Of a stretch of DNA of 27,870 bases, positions 17,438 to 24,962 are shown one piece after another. Source of the stretch: an uncultured Pseudomonadota bacterium (GTDB lineage: Bacteria; Pseudomonadota; Gammaproteobacteria; Methylococcales; Methylomonadaceae); NCBI GenBank assembly GCA_903904275.1, contig CAIVBX010000104.1, positions 1-27,870 of the forward strand. The letters are read 5' to 3'. Each line of letters opens with the position of its first letter. The first letter of the stretch is position 1. The notes under the pieces were generated by a model, which saw nothing but the letters and a program-made list of their open reading frames with translations, did no database searches and was not told the origin of the DNA. The position numbers were made by a program, and so were the translations under genes.

Positions 17438-18871
17438 ATGAAAAAAATTCTTTTTGTCACCAGTGAAGCGCATCCGTTAATTAAAACAGGCGGTCTGGCT
17501 GATGTATCGAGTAGTTTGCCGAAGGCTTTAGCTGATTTAGGACAAGATGTACGCTTAATTTTACCGAATTATGGCGCGTTAAAACTCAACAACGAAGTGC
17601 ATTTGCGTAGTGAATTTCCGATTGGTTCGTATTTTGTACGACTACTAGAAACTAAATTGCCTGACAGTGCGGTGACGGTTTGGCTGGTGGATTGCCCAGC
17701 GTATTTTGGCATGGTAGGAAATCCGTATGTTGATGTATTTGGAAATGCCTACGCAAATAATGCCGATCGATTTGCGTTATTTTGTCGCGCGGTGAGTGAA
17801 GTTGCAATGAATCGCGTTGAACTTAATTGGAAACCAGATATTGTGCATTGTAACGATTGGCAAACGGGCTTAGTTCCCGCTTTGTTATCGTTAGAATATC
17901 AGTGTCCACCGACTATTTTCACCATTCACAATATGGCGTATCAAGGTATTTTTGGGGGATTAGTTGCGTCGATTCTGCAATTACCACCCCAACTTTTATC
18001 GCAAGATGGGTTGGAATTTCATGGCATGATTTCGTTTATTAAAGGCGGTATTGCTTATGCAGATAAAGTGACAACCGTGAGTCCAACTTACGCGCAAGAA
18101 ATTCAAACGGCTAAATTTGGTTATGGTTTAGAAGGTTTGTTGACGTATCGCAACGATGATTTGATAGGGATTATTAACGGTATTGATGCGGATTGGAATC
18201 CTGAAGTTGATTCGTTAATTACACAAAAATATGCTGTGGATTCACTTTCAGAAAAGGTTCAAAACAAAACCGCTTTGCAAATACGATTAAATTTACCCGT
18301 TGATGAAAATATTTTTACGTTAGGTTTGATTAGTCGCTTAGTTGAACAGAAAGGCATTGATTTACTTTTAGATTGTCTATCTGAATTATTGAGTTTGCCT
18401 GTGCAAATTGTAATTTTAGGAAGTGGTGATAAAGATTTTGAACACCGTTTGAGCCAATTTGCGGCGGCGTATCCACATAAAATGGCGTTGACACTGGGTT
18501 ATAACGAAACATTAGCGCATTTAATTGAGGCGGGTTGTGATGCCTTTTTAATGCCATCACGTTTTGAACCGTGTGGCTTGAATCAAATGTATAGCCAACG
18601 TTATGGCGCATTACCTATCGTCAGAAATACAGGCGGTTTAGCGGATACAGTGATTGATACATTGCCTATTTCGCTGGCGAATAAAACCGCGACAGGTTTC
18701 ATTTTTGAAGAGGAAAATGCAGGCGCGTTGTTTGAAACAATTAAACGTGCATTAGTTTTACATAGCATTCCAGACACCTGGAGACAACTTCAGATTAACG
18801 CTATGACGCGCGATTTTTCATGGACAAATAGCGCGAAACAGTATTTGAATTTGTATGAAAGTATTGAGTAA
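17438..18871 (+). CDS. glgA: Glycogen synthase GlgA (ADP-glucose-dependent, GT5)
   Basis: GlgA extends alpha-1,4-glucan using ADP-glucose from GlgC. The 477-residue protein has the N-terminal KTGGLADV motif (K16; Lys15 in E. coli binds ADP-glucose), HCNDWQTGLVPALL, FTIHNMAYQG, and the GT-B C-terminal signature SRFEPCGLNQMYSQRYGALPIVRNTGGLADTV with the catalytic Glu. Length equals E. coli GlgA (477). I use the ATG at 17438; an upstream in-frame TTG at 17432 would add two residues. No good ribosome site is visible, so translation is probably coupled to glgB, which ends 7 bp before. A strong terminator follows 4 bp after the stop. Confidence 0.97.
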   Translation: MKKILFVTSEAHPLIKTGGLADVSSSLPKALADLGQDVRLILPNYGALKLNNEVHLRSEFPIGSYFVRLLETKLPDSAVTVWLVDCPAYFGMVGNPYVDVFGNAYANNADRFALFCRAVSEVAMNRVELNWKPDIVHCNDWQTGLVPALLSLEYQCPPTIFTIHNMAYQGIFGGLVASILQLPPQLLSQDGLEFHGMISFIKGGIAYADKVTTVSPTYAQEIQTAKFGYGLEGLLTYRNDDLIGIINGIDADWNPEVDSLITQKYAVDSLSEKVQNKTALQIRLNLPVDENIFTLGLISRLVEQKGIDLLLDCLSELLSLPVQIVILGSGDKDFEHRLSQFAAAYPHKMALTLGYNETLAHLIEAGCDAFLMPSRFEPCGLNQMYSQRYGALPIVRNTGGLADTVIDTLPISLANKTATGFIFEEENAGALFETIKRALVLHSIPDTWRQLQINAMTRDFSWTNSAKQYLNLYESIE

Positions 18872-18875
18872 ATAG

Positions 18876-18914
18876 ATTGAAAGGGCGAATGATATTCGCC
18901 CTTTCAATTTTTTT
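18876..18914. terminator. Bidirectional intrinsic terminator between glgA and phoU
   Basis: A perfect 15-bp inverted repeat, ATTGAAAGGGCGAAT (18876-18890) with its complement at 18894-18908, is separated by three bases and followed by six T. It lies between the convergent ends of glgA (18871) and phoU (18923). A shorter stem with a larger loop is sterically more likely, but terminator function is clear. Confidence 0.93.
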
Positions 18915-18922
18915 AATTCGCG

Positions 18923-19636
18923 TTAACCTTTCATTTTTTGTTCAAGTTCAGCTTGCGTTAAATGACGCACATCTTCCCCTTTCACCATATAAATCAAATG
19001 CTCGCAAATGTAACAAGCATGGTCGCCAATGCGTTCTAACGCACGAACTGTCCAAAGCATATCTAGCGAACGTGTGATATTGCGCGGGTCTTCCATCATT
19101 CGTGTAATCAATTGACGAATAATGCTGGCGTATTCACGATCAACTTGCTCATCACGACCTGTAATGTCAGTAATACCGTCAATTGTCATTCGAGCAAAAC
19201 TGTCTAACGCACTATGAAGCATGTCTTGAACTAACTCCGCCATGTGCAACAATTCGTGATAATTGTCGTTTTTACCTTCGTTACTTGACAATTGAATCGC
19301 CAATTTTGCAATACGTTCTGCTAAATCGCCAACTCGTTCAAGTTCGTTAATCACACTTAAAACTGTCAACAATAAGCGTAAATCAAATGCGGCTGGCTGG
19401 CGCAAAGCTATAATTTGAGTACATTCTGCGTCAATTAACATTTCCAACGCATCAATTTGGTTATCTTGCTTAATAACCAGTTCTGCGACTTCCATATCAC
19501 CTGTCGTTAAAGCGACCATAGATTGTTGAATTTGTTGTTCAACTAAACCGCCCATTGCTAAAACTTTATTCCGAATATCTTCTAACTCTTTGTTGAAATT
19601 TTCAGAAATGTGGTGCGCTATTTTACTGTTATCCAT
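18923..19636 (-). CDS. phoU: Phosphate signalling protein PhoU
   Basis: PhoU is a cytosolic peripheral protein that connects PstB/PstC to the PhoR kinase and represses the Pho regulon when phosphate is ample. The 237-residue protein (241 in E. coli) contains two three-helix-bundle repeats, each with the metal-binding motif: ELERVGDLAERIAK near residue 100 and RALERIGDHACYICEHL near 205. The N-terminal HHISENFNKELEDIRNKVL is typical. GAGG upstream of the ATG is a good ribosome site. It is the last gene of the pst operon, 9 bp after the half-length paralogue, and is followed by the terminator at 18876-18914. Confidence 0.96.
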   Translation of the reverse strand: MDNSKIAHHISENFNKELEDIRNKVLAMGGLVEQQIQQSMVALTTGDMEVAELVIKQDNQIDALEMLIDAECTQIIALRQPAAFDLRLLLTVLSVINELERVGDLAERIAKLAIQLSSNEGKNDNYHELLHMAELVQDMLHSALDSFARMTIDGITDITGRDEQVDREYASIIRQLITRMMEDPRNITRSLDMLWTVRALERIGDHACYICEHLIYMVKGEDVRHLTQAELEQKMKG

Positions 19637-19645
19637 TTTTCTACC

Positions 19646-20020
19646 TCAGGTGTCGGCGGGTAACGAATTATTCAATTGAATTGTTATATCGGCAATGCCT
19701 TCCGCTTTTGCAGCAATACTTTCCAATTCTCCTGTTATTTTAATAACAGAAATTAACAATCTTAAATCATGCCCTGTTGGTTGACGTAACGCGATAACTT
19801 TTGCGCAGTCGCCATCAATCGCCGCTTCAAACTCGTCAATAATATCGTCTTGTCTTAAAACTTGCATCGCTAAATCGATACTGCCCGTTGTAAAGGCTTC
19901 AACAGCTAAAGTGATTTGTTTTTGCACTAAGTCACCCATTGTAGAAACTTGTTCACGAATCGACTCTAATTCTTTATCAAATTGTGCTGAAATGTGGTTT
20001 GCCGTATTAAATCTATTCAT
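19646..20020 (-). CDS. Half-length PhoU-like protein (single three-helix repeat)
   Basis: The 124 residues align along their length with the N-terminal half of the neighbouring PhoU: HISAQFDKELESIREQVSTM, IDEFEAAIDGDCAKVIALRQ, HDLRLLISVIKITGELE. It ends where the first repeat of PhoU ends, so it is one three-helix bundle instead of two. The metal-site motif ERVGDLAERIA of PhoU is ESIAAKAEGIA here, with the Arg and the Gly-Asp pair lost. AGGAGA 6 nt before the ATG is a strong ribosome site, and phoU begins 9 bp after the stop, so it looks translated, not decayed. It probably arose by tandem duplication and truncation. It may modulate PhoU or the transporter; its function is unknown. Confidence 0.85.
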   Translation of the reverse strand: MNRFNTANHISAQFDKELESIREQVSTMGDLVQKQITLAVEAFTTGSIDLAMQVLRQDDIIDEFEAAIDGDCAKVIALRQPTGHDLRLLISVIKITGELESIAAKAEGIADITIQLNNSLPADT

Positions 20021-20032
20021 TGAAATCTCCTA

Positions 20033-20866
20033 TTAACCGTAACGTCCTGTGATGTAATCTTCGGTTTGTTTTTTTGTTGGTTTGGTGAAAAGTTGCGTGG
20101 TTGTTCCCATTTCAATCAATTCACCCATATACATAAATGCGGTGTAATCCGATACGCGAGCAGCTTGTTGCATATTGTGCGTAACAATCACAATCGTATA
20201 TTTTTCTTTCAATTCGTTAATTAACTCTTCAATTTTTAACGTCGAAATCGGGTCTAACGCTGACGCGGGTTCATCAAGTAATAATACTTCTGGTGCAATC
20301 GCAATCGCCCGTGCAATCACTAAACGTTGTTGTTGACCACCTGATAAACCGAGTGCATTATCGTTCAAACGGTCTTTCACTTCATCCCACAACGCTGCGC
20401 CACGCAATGAAGTTTCAACAGTTTCTTCCAAAATTCGTTTATCGTTAATGCCTTGAATCCGTAAGCCATACGTTACATTTTCAAAAATCGATTTTGGAAA
20501 AGGATTCGGTTTTTGAAATACCATTCCGACACGACGACGTAACGCAGCAACATTCACCGATTTGTCGAAAATGTTTTCGTCATGCAATAAAATTTTGCCT
20601 TCAATCGTAACGTTATCAACCAAATCATTCATCCGATTGATACAACGTAAAAGCGTTGATTTACCACAGCCCGAAGGTCCAATAAATGCTGTTACTTTTT
20701 TCTTTGGCATTTCCATGTTGATGCCGTGTAACGCTTGTTTTTTAGCGTAGTATAAATTGAGATTTTCAACTTTTAAACACGGCTCAACAGGTTCGTCATG
20801 TTTATGTGTACTGCGTAAAATTGAACTCGCATCAAAACTATGCGAGCGGGGTTCAAATGAAGCCAT
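20033..20866 (-). CDS. pstB: Phosphate ABC transporter ATP-binding protein PstB
   Basis: PstB is the cytosolic ATPase that powers PstCA phosphate import. The 277-residue protein carries Walker A GPSGCGKST near residue 68, the Q-loop MVFQKPNPFPKSIFENVTYG, the ABC signature LSGGQQQR, Walker B VLLLDEPASALDP and the switch His in VTHNMQQA. It has a somewhat longer N-terminus (about 30 residues before the ABC fold) than E. coli PstB (257). The ribosome site GGAAGG overlaps the end of pstA, whose stop lies 2 bp upstream of the ATG. The half-length PhoU gene follows after 12 bp, preserving the usual pstB-phoU order. Confidence 0.98.
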   Translation of the reverse strand: MASFEPRSHSFDASSILRSTHKHDEPVEPCLKVENLNLYYAKKQALHGINMEMPKKKVTAFIGPSGCGKSTLLRCINRMNDLVDNVTIEGKILLHDENIFDKSVNVAALRRRVGMVFQKPNPFPKSIFENVTYGLRIQGINDKRILEETVETSLRGAALWDEVKDRLNDNALGLSGGQQQRLVIARAIAIAPEVLLLDEPASALDPISTLKIEELINELKEKYTIVIVTHNMQQAARVSDYTAFMYMGELIEMGTTTQLFTKPTKKQTEDYITGRYG

Positions 20867-20868
20867 GT

Positions 20869-22539
20869 TTAACCTTCCAACGCGCGGTATTTTTCGCGCA
20901 AGTGATTACGAATAAGAATTGCCGCTAAGTTCAAGCCAATGATAACCAAAACTAGCAATAATGAAGTTGCATAAACCAAAGGACGTGCCGCTTCAACGTT
21001 TGGACTTTGAAAACCCACGTCGTAAATATGGAAACCTAAGTGCATGAATTTACGGTCTAAATGCAAAAATGGGTAATTGCCATCAAGGGGCAAAGTTGGC
21101 GCGAGTTTTACAACACCAACTAGCATTAACGGAGCAACTTCCCCCGCCGCGCGAGCAACCGCTAAAATTAACCCCGTCATCATGGCAGGACTTGCCATTG
21201 GCAAAACGGTTTTCCAAAGTGTTTCAATTTTGGTTGCGCCTAACGCCAAACTGCCTTCACGAATTGCTTTTGGTACTCGCGCCAAGCCTTCTTCGGTTGA
21301 AACAATCACGACAGGCAACGTTAAAAGTGCCAACGTAATCGAAGCCCACATCAAACCTGGTGTGCCAAAAACTGGCGCAGGAGCTGATTCTGGGAAGAAT
21401 AATTTGTCGATATTGCCGCCCAAAATATAAACGAAGAATCCCAAACCAAATACCCCATAAACAATCGACGGTACACCCGCTAAATTATTGACCGCAATAC
21501 GAATTAAACGGGTAGTGAAACCTTGTTTTGCATATTCACGCAAATACACCGCCGCAATCACACCGAATGGTGTGACGATAATCGACATCATGATAACCAT
21601 CATAATCGTGCCGAAAATGGCAGGGAAAATACCGCCTTCAGTATTCGCTTCGCGTGGGTCTTCACTTAAAAATTCGCCTAATTTTTTGAAGTAACGTCCA
21701 ATTTTTGAGAACACAGCCATTTTGTTAGGTTGCGAAACATCAACGATTTTTGATAATGGAATAGCGAGTTCTGCACCACTTTCGGTTTTCGCAACTAAAC
21801 TATCACGACGCACTTTTTGATATAACTCACCAAGTTGAGTTTGATACTTTTTATAATCAACATCGTAGGCGGCTTTTTTATCCGCAAATTCTTTTTGCGT
21901 TTGAGCATTCCACTTATTTTTAAGTTCCAAAGCACGTTGTTCTAAACGTAATTTTTCTAAACCGTAGTTAATTGCGCCGATTTCTTTTTTCTCTAAATGG
22001 GCAATTTGTTCGTGCAATTCAAGTGCAATTTGCAAACGTTCTTGTAATACATCCCACGCTTTTTCACCTGATGCAATAACGTTTTCGCCTTCTTTGACGG
22101 CGGTTAAATTACCGTAAAAATTGCCCCATTCACGACGTTCTACAACAATCAAATTTTCAGGTTCGTTTTGAAATTTAATATTACGTTCTTGAATCCAACG
22201 AAAATCTGAACCAGTCAAATCCCGATTTCCTGTTTTCATCAGATATTGAATCAAAACATCTTCTTTATCAGACATTATGAAACCAGTCGATTTTGCCATT
22301 ATTGCAGGTGTAACAGTCGTATCAACGTGTTCACCAATAATGGATTTAATTTGCCCATCATCTTCTTGGTAACTGAGTTGTACAATCGGTGAAGCCCAAA
22401 AATGCCCCACACCTCGCACCATAATTAGCCCTAAAACACCAATTACCATAATTAAGCAGGTGCTGACTGCTGCCGCATTGAACCAAATCCACGGACTACC
22501 ACTTTTAAACCAATTTTTTATCAAAATCACCCCCAACAT
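20869..22539 (-). CDS. pstA: Phosphate ABC transporter permease PstA, long form
   Basis: PstA pairs with PstC to form the inner-membrane phosphate channel. At 556 residues it is far longer than E. coli PstA (296). A transmembrane helix at about 20-42 is followed by roughly 250 soluble residues that include a charged, coiled-coil-like stretch (about 165-245, LHEQIAHLEKKEIG onwards). Then comes the conserved permease domain with the EAA-loop segment EGSLALGATKIETLWKTVLP. Long PstA forms occur in Pseudomonas and other gammaproteobacteria. The start is uncertain: the ATG at 22539 has no ribosome site, whereas a TTG at 22524 follows GGGGGTGAT at about 5 nt and would give MIKNWFKSG. The 120-bp gap before it holds the CRISPR-like element. 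Confidence 0.95.
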   Translation of the reverse strand: MLGVILIKNWFKSGSPWIWFNAAAVSTCLIMVIGVLGLIMVRGVGHFWASPIVQLSYQEDDGQIKSIIGEHVDTTVTPAIMAKSTGFIMSDKEDVLIQYLMKTGNRDLTGSDFRWIQERNIKFQNEPENLIVVERREWGNFYGNLTAVKEGENVIASGEKAWDVLQERLQIALELHEQIAHLEKKEIGAINYGLEKLRLEQRALELKNKWNAQTQKEFADKKAAYDVDYKKYQTQLGELYQKVRRDSLVAKTESGAELAIPLSKIVDVSQPNKMAVFSKIGRYFKKLGEFLSEDPREANTEGGIFPAIFGTIMMVIMMSIIVTPFGVIAAVYLREYAKQGFTTRLIRIAVNNLAGVPSIVYGVFGLGFFVYILGGNIDKLFFPESAPAPVFGTPGLMWASITLALLTLPVVIVSTEEGLARVPKAIREGSLALGATKIETLWKTVLPMASPAMMTGLILAVARAAGEVAPLMLVGVVKLAPTLPLDGNYPFLHLDRKFMHLGFHIYDVGFQSPNVEAARPLVYATSLLLVLVIIGLNLAAILIRNHLREKYRALEG

Positions 22540-22552
22540 TCAGAAAATTTAT

Positions 22553-22620
22553 GAGCTGTAAAAACACCCCCACACATGTGAGGAAGACATACGTCAACGA
22601 ATACGCGATAAATACAGCTC
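22553..22620. repeat. 8-bp inverted repeat flanking the first CRISPR-like unit
   Basis: GAGCTGTA (22553-22560) and TACAGCTC (22613-22620) are exact reverse complements 52 bp apart. In the pst transcript they can pair, enclosing one repeat-like unit and most of the spacer-like segment just upstream of pstA. They could also be remnants of short terminal inverted repeats of a small insertion, although no target duplication is obvious. Confidence 0.55.
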
Positions 22621-22649
22621 AGAAACACCCCCACAATCATGGGGAAAAT
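22561..22649. CRISPR. Possible orphan mini-CRISPR: two degenerate 28-nt repeats and one 33-nt spacer
   Basis: The units at 22561-22588 and 22622-22649 match at 20 of 28 positions without gaps, sharing AAACACCCCCACA on the left and TG-x-GGAA-x-A on the right. Each can form a short C/G hairpin (CCCCA against TGGGG in the second unit). They are exactly 61 bp apart, the type I-E repeat-plus-spacer period. The C5-A-C...GTGGGGA architecture resembles 28-29-nt type I-E-like repeats as I remember them. There are no cas genes, no obvious leader, and only one spacer, so an orphan or remnant array is the most that can be claimed. Paired intergenic hairpins of another kind are the main alternative. Confidence 0.42.
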
Positions 22650-22704
22650 ATCAAAACAGCTAAAGAGAACTGTATTTTTCGCGCAACCGTTGGCGTATCA
22701 CTTC
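22583..22704. repeat. Imperfect inverted repeat: spacer-like segment versus pstC 3' end
   Basis: The reverse complement of 22583-22620 matches 22667-22704 at 30 of 38 positions. Over the spacer-like part alone (22589-22620 against 22669-22700 by alignment) it matches at 26 of 32. The right arm encodes the PstC tail IRQRLREKYSS. The left arm, read on the + strand from 22589, encodes IRQRIRDKYSS. Six of seven base differences within these eleven codons are at third positions. In the pst mRNA the arms would form a long imperfect stem across the pstC stop codon. Confidence 0.8.
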
Positions 22705-24936
22705 TGCCAACGTGTTAAACACAAATGTGAACATAAACAGCACTAATGCAGCTAAAAATAAAACGCGATAATGCGTACTATCAACTTCAGATTCTGGCAT
22801 TTCGACAGCGATATTTGCCGCGAGGGTTCGTAAACCTTGAAATACACTCAAATCCATCACTGGTGTGTTGCCTGTTGCCATTAACACAATCATTGTTTCA
22901 CCAACAGCACGACCGAATCCAATCATAATGGCTGAAAAAATACCTGGGCTTGCAGTCAATAAAACTACTCGCGCCATGGTTTGCCAAGGTGTTGCTCCGA
23001 GAGCCAATGAACCTGTCGTTAAATGTTTTGGTACGCTAAAAATCGCATCTTCGGCAATCGAGAAAATTGTCGGCACAACTGCGAATCCCATGGCAATTCC
23101 GACAACTAACGCATTTCGTTGGTCGTAACCGATACCTAATTCATTTTTGAACCAATCGCGTAATGTGCCACCAAAAATGGCAGACTCTAAAGGCACACTG
23201 ATTGTGAATGCAAAATACCCTGTTGCTAAAATCACGGGAATCAACATTGCCGCGTCCCAACCTTCGGGAATTTTTAGACGCACATTTTCAGGCAAAAATT
23301 GCAAACTAAACGCAAATACCATCACGCCAATCGGCATAATTATCAGCATCGCAAATAAGCCCGCTAAATGCTCTTCAATAAATGGCGCAAGCCATAAACC
23401 AGCCAAGAAACCTAAAATCACGGTGGGTAATGCGCCCATAATTTCAATTGCAGGTTTTGCATAAATTCGCATTTTTGGCGACATGAAATAAGCGGTATAA
23501 ATCGCGCCCATCAATGACAACGGAATCGCAAACAACATCGCATAAAATGCCGCTTTTAATGTTCCGAAAACCAACGGAGTTAAGCTGTATTTCGGTTCAA
23601 AATCATTGCTTGCCGAAGACGATTGCCAAATATAAGCAGGTTTTGCGTAACTTTCGTACCACACTTTTTGCCACATCGATTTGAATGAAACTTCTGGATG
23701 TTCATTTTCAACTTTCCAAAAATGAATTTTGCCATCCGCATTTTCAAATAAAAGGGCGTTCGCGCGAGGTGATAAAATGGTTGTCAATGGTGCAGAAGTG
23801 CTGATTTTTTCTTTAATCAATTCACGTTCAGCGGTTGAATGATAAATTCCCATTTCACCATCTGAATCAACAGTCACAAAACCTTTTCTGCGTTGTTCTG
23901 AGTCAATTTCAATGACGGATTTGTCTGAAACTTTAAAAGCACGAATGCGTTCAAAAGCAGGTTTCCCAAGTGTATCTTTAACTAAACTCCACTGTGAAAC
24001 TAAACCGCTGGAATCACCAATTAAAATGGATAAATCACCATTTAAAAACGCCAAACTGGTGATTTTTTGTCCTGCTTCAACGACGTTTAAATGCTGTTTG
24101 ATTTCAGGTGCTGATTTTTTACTAATGTCGATAAAACTCAAACTACCGTCATCACTAACTAAAAATAAATTGTGGTCTTCTTTGTCCACCAAAATATCCG
24201 TGATGTTACCTGCTGGCATCTCTAAAAATGAATCGGTGCGCGTAAAAGTTGCATCATCTGAGAACATTGATTGTTCTTTTTCAATGCTGGTTAATCGAAT
24301 TTTATCCGCTGTTTTCGCTACGATTGTTGCTGCACCATCACCTACTTTAAAGGCAATTTTTTCTAAAGCTGCGCCTGTATCGTCAACAATTAAAGGCGTT
24401 TCACCGAGCGGATATTTTAACGAGGCAGTAATTTCACGTTTATCGTTTTTGAATATCACTTTGAATTGTTGTTTAACAATGACCGCTTGACCATTTGATA
24501 AACCATAAATTACCGCACCTTCACTAATAGGACTTGCAATTGCCGTACTGGTAATTTTCGCGCCTTCAGGTAATAAAACCGTTTTTTGCGAAAGTGTTTT
24601 ACCTGTTTTTGCGTCAAAGAAAATGACTTGTCCTGTGTCTGTAAAACGTACGGCTACTTCGTTTTGTTCTTCTATATTTAAAAACAGCGTTTTGCCTGCT
24701 GATTGTTCAGGAATAGGATATTGCGCGACAGATTCTGCACTTGCCGATAAAAAAATCGGATACACGACATACAGTAAATAAAAGAAAATCACTACAATCG
24801 CAAAAATAATACTCAGACCGCCAACAGTCACGGCACGACGCATAATCGCATCTTTGAGCAATCGCCATTTTTCATGGTGCGAAGTCGCTGCGTTATTGAG
24901 CGAGGATTGCGAGGTTGAATTGTTTAGTTCAGACAT
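22660..24936 (-). CDS. pstC: Phosphate ABC transporter permease PstC, long form
   Basis: PstC is the second permease of the phosphate importer. At 758 residues it is more than twice the E. coli length (319). A cytosolic N-terminus of about 37 residues and a transmembrane helix (about 38-62) lead into a soluble region of about 390 residues whose repeating blade-like strands suggest a beta-propeller (VSDDGSLSFIDISKK, LIGDSSGLVSQWSLVKD). The permease domain follows from about residue 455, with GSLALGATPWQTMARVVLL as the EAA-type loop and GRAVGETMIVLMATGNTP. Such long PstC forms are known in gammaproteobacteria. No ribosome site is evident at the ATG. The last codons (REKYSSL, TAG) are mirrored by the inverted element in the following gap. 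Confidence 0.95.
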   Translation of the reverse strand: MSELNNSTSQSSLNNAATSHHEKWRLLKDAIMRRAVTVGGLSIIFAIVVIFFYLLYVVYPIFLSASAESVAQYPIPEQSAGKTLFLNIEEQNEVAVRFTDTGQVIFFDAKTGKTLSQKTVLLPEGAKITSTAIASPISEGAVIYGLSNGQAVIVKQQFKVIFKNDKREITASLKYPLGETPLIVDDTGAALEKIAFKVGDGAATIVAKTADKIRLTSIEKEQSMFSDDATFTRTDSFLEMPAGNITDILVDKEDHNLFLVSDDGSLSFIDISKKSAPEIKQHLNVVEAGQKITSLAFLNGDLSILIGDSSGLVSQWSLVKDTLGKPAFERIRAFKVSDKSVIEIDSEQRRKGFVTVDSDGEMGIYHSTAERELIKEKISTSAPLTTILSPRANALLFENADGKIHFWKVENEHPEVSFKSMWQKVWYESYAKPAYIWQSSSASNDFEPKYSLTPLVFGTLKAAFYAMLFAIPLSLMGAIYTAYFMSPKMRIYAKPAIEIMGALPTVILGFLAGLWLAPFIEEHLAGLFAMLIIMPIGVMVFAFSLQFLPENVRLKIPEGWDAAMLIPVILATGYFAFTISVPLESAIFGGTLRDWFKNELGIGYDQRNALVVGIAMGFAVVPTIFSIAEDAIFSVPKHLTTGSLALGATPWQTMARVVLLTASPGIFSAIMIGFGRAVGETMIVLMATGNTPVMDLSVFQGLRTLAANIAVEMPESEVDSTHYRVLFLAALVLFMFTFVFNTLAEVIRQRLREKYSSL

Positions 24937-24962
24937 AAATTTTTTTTAAAAAGGTTCAAGGT

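Noticed and set aside
21077..21430. 117-residue open frame on the + strand within pstA
   Set aside because: Antisense to conserved permease sequence (EAA loop region), with no family features.
22553..22620. MITE or small transposon with GAGCTGTA terminal inverted repeats
   Set aside because: Only 8-bp ends, no target-site duplication, and the ends do not enclose both repeat-like units; kept only as a possible RNA stem.
22562..22663. Small + strand gene encoding ...EEDIRQRIRDKYSSE...
   Set aside because: The open stretch has no start codon with a ribosome site and is about 33 codons; the PstC-like part is better explained as a captured fragment.
23912..24490. 192-residue open frame on the + strand
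   Set aside because: It lies wholly antisense to the soluble domain of pstC, has no recognisable domain or ribosome site, and reflects codon bias of the real gene.
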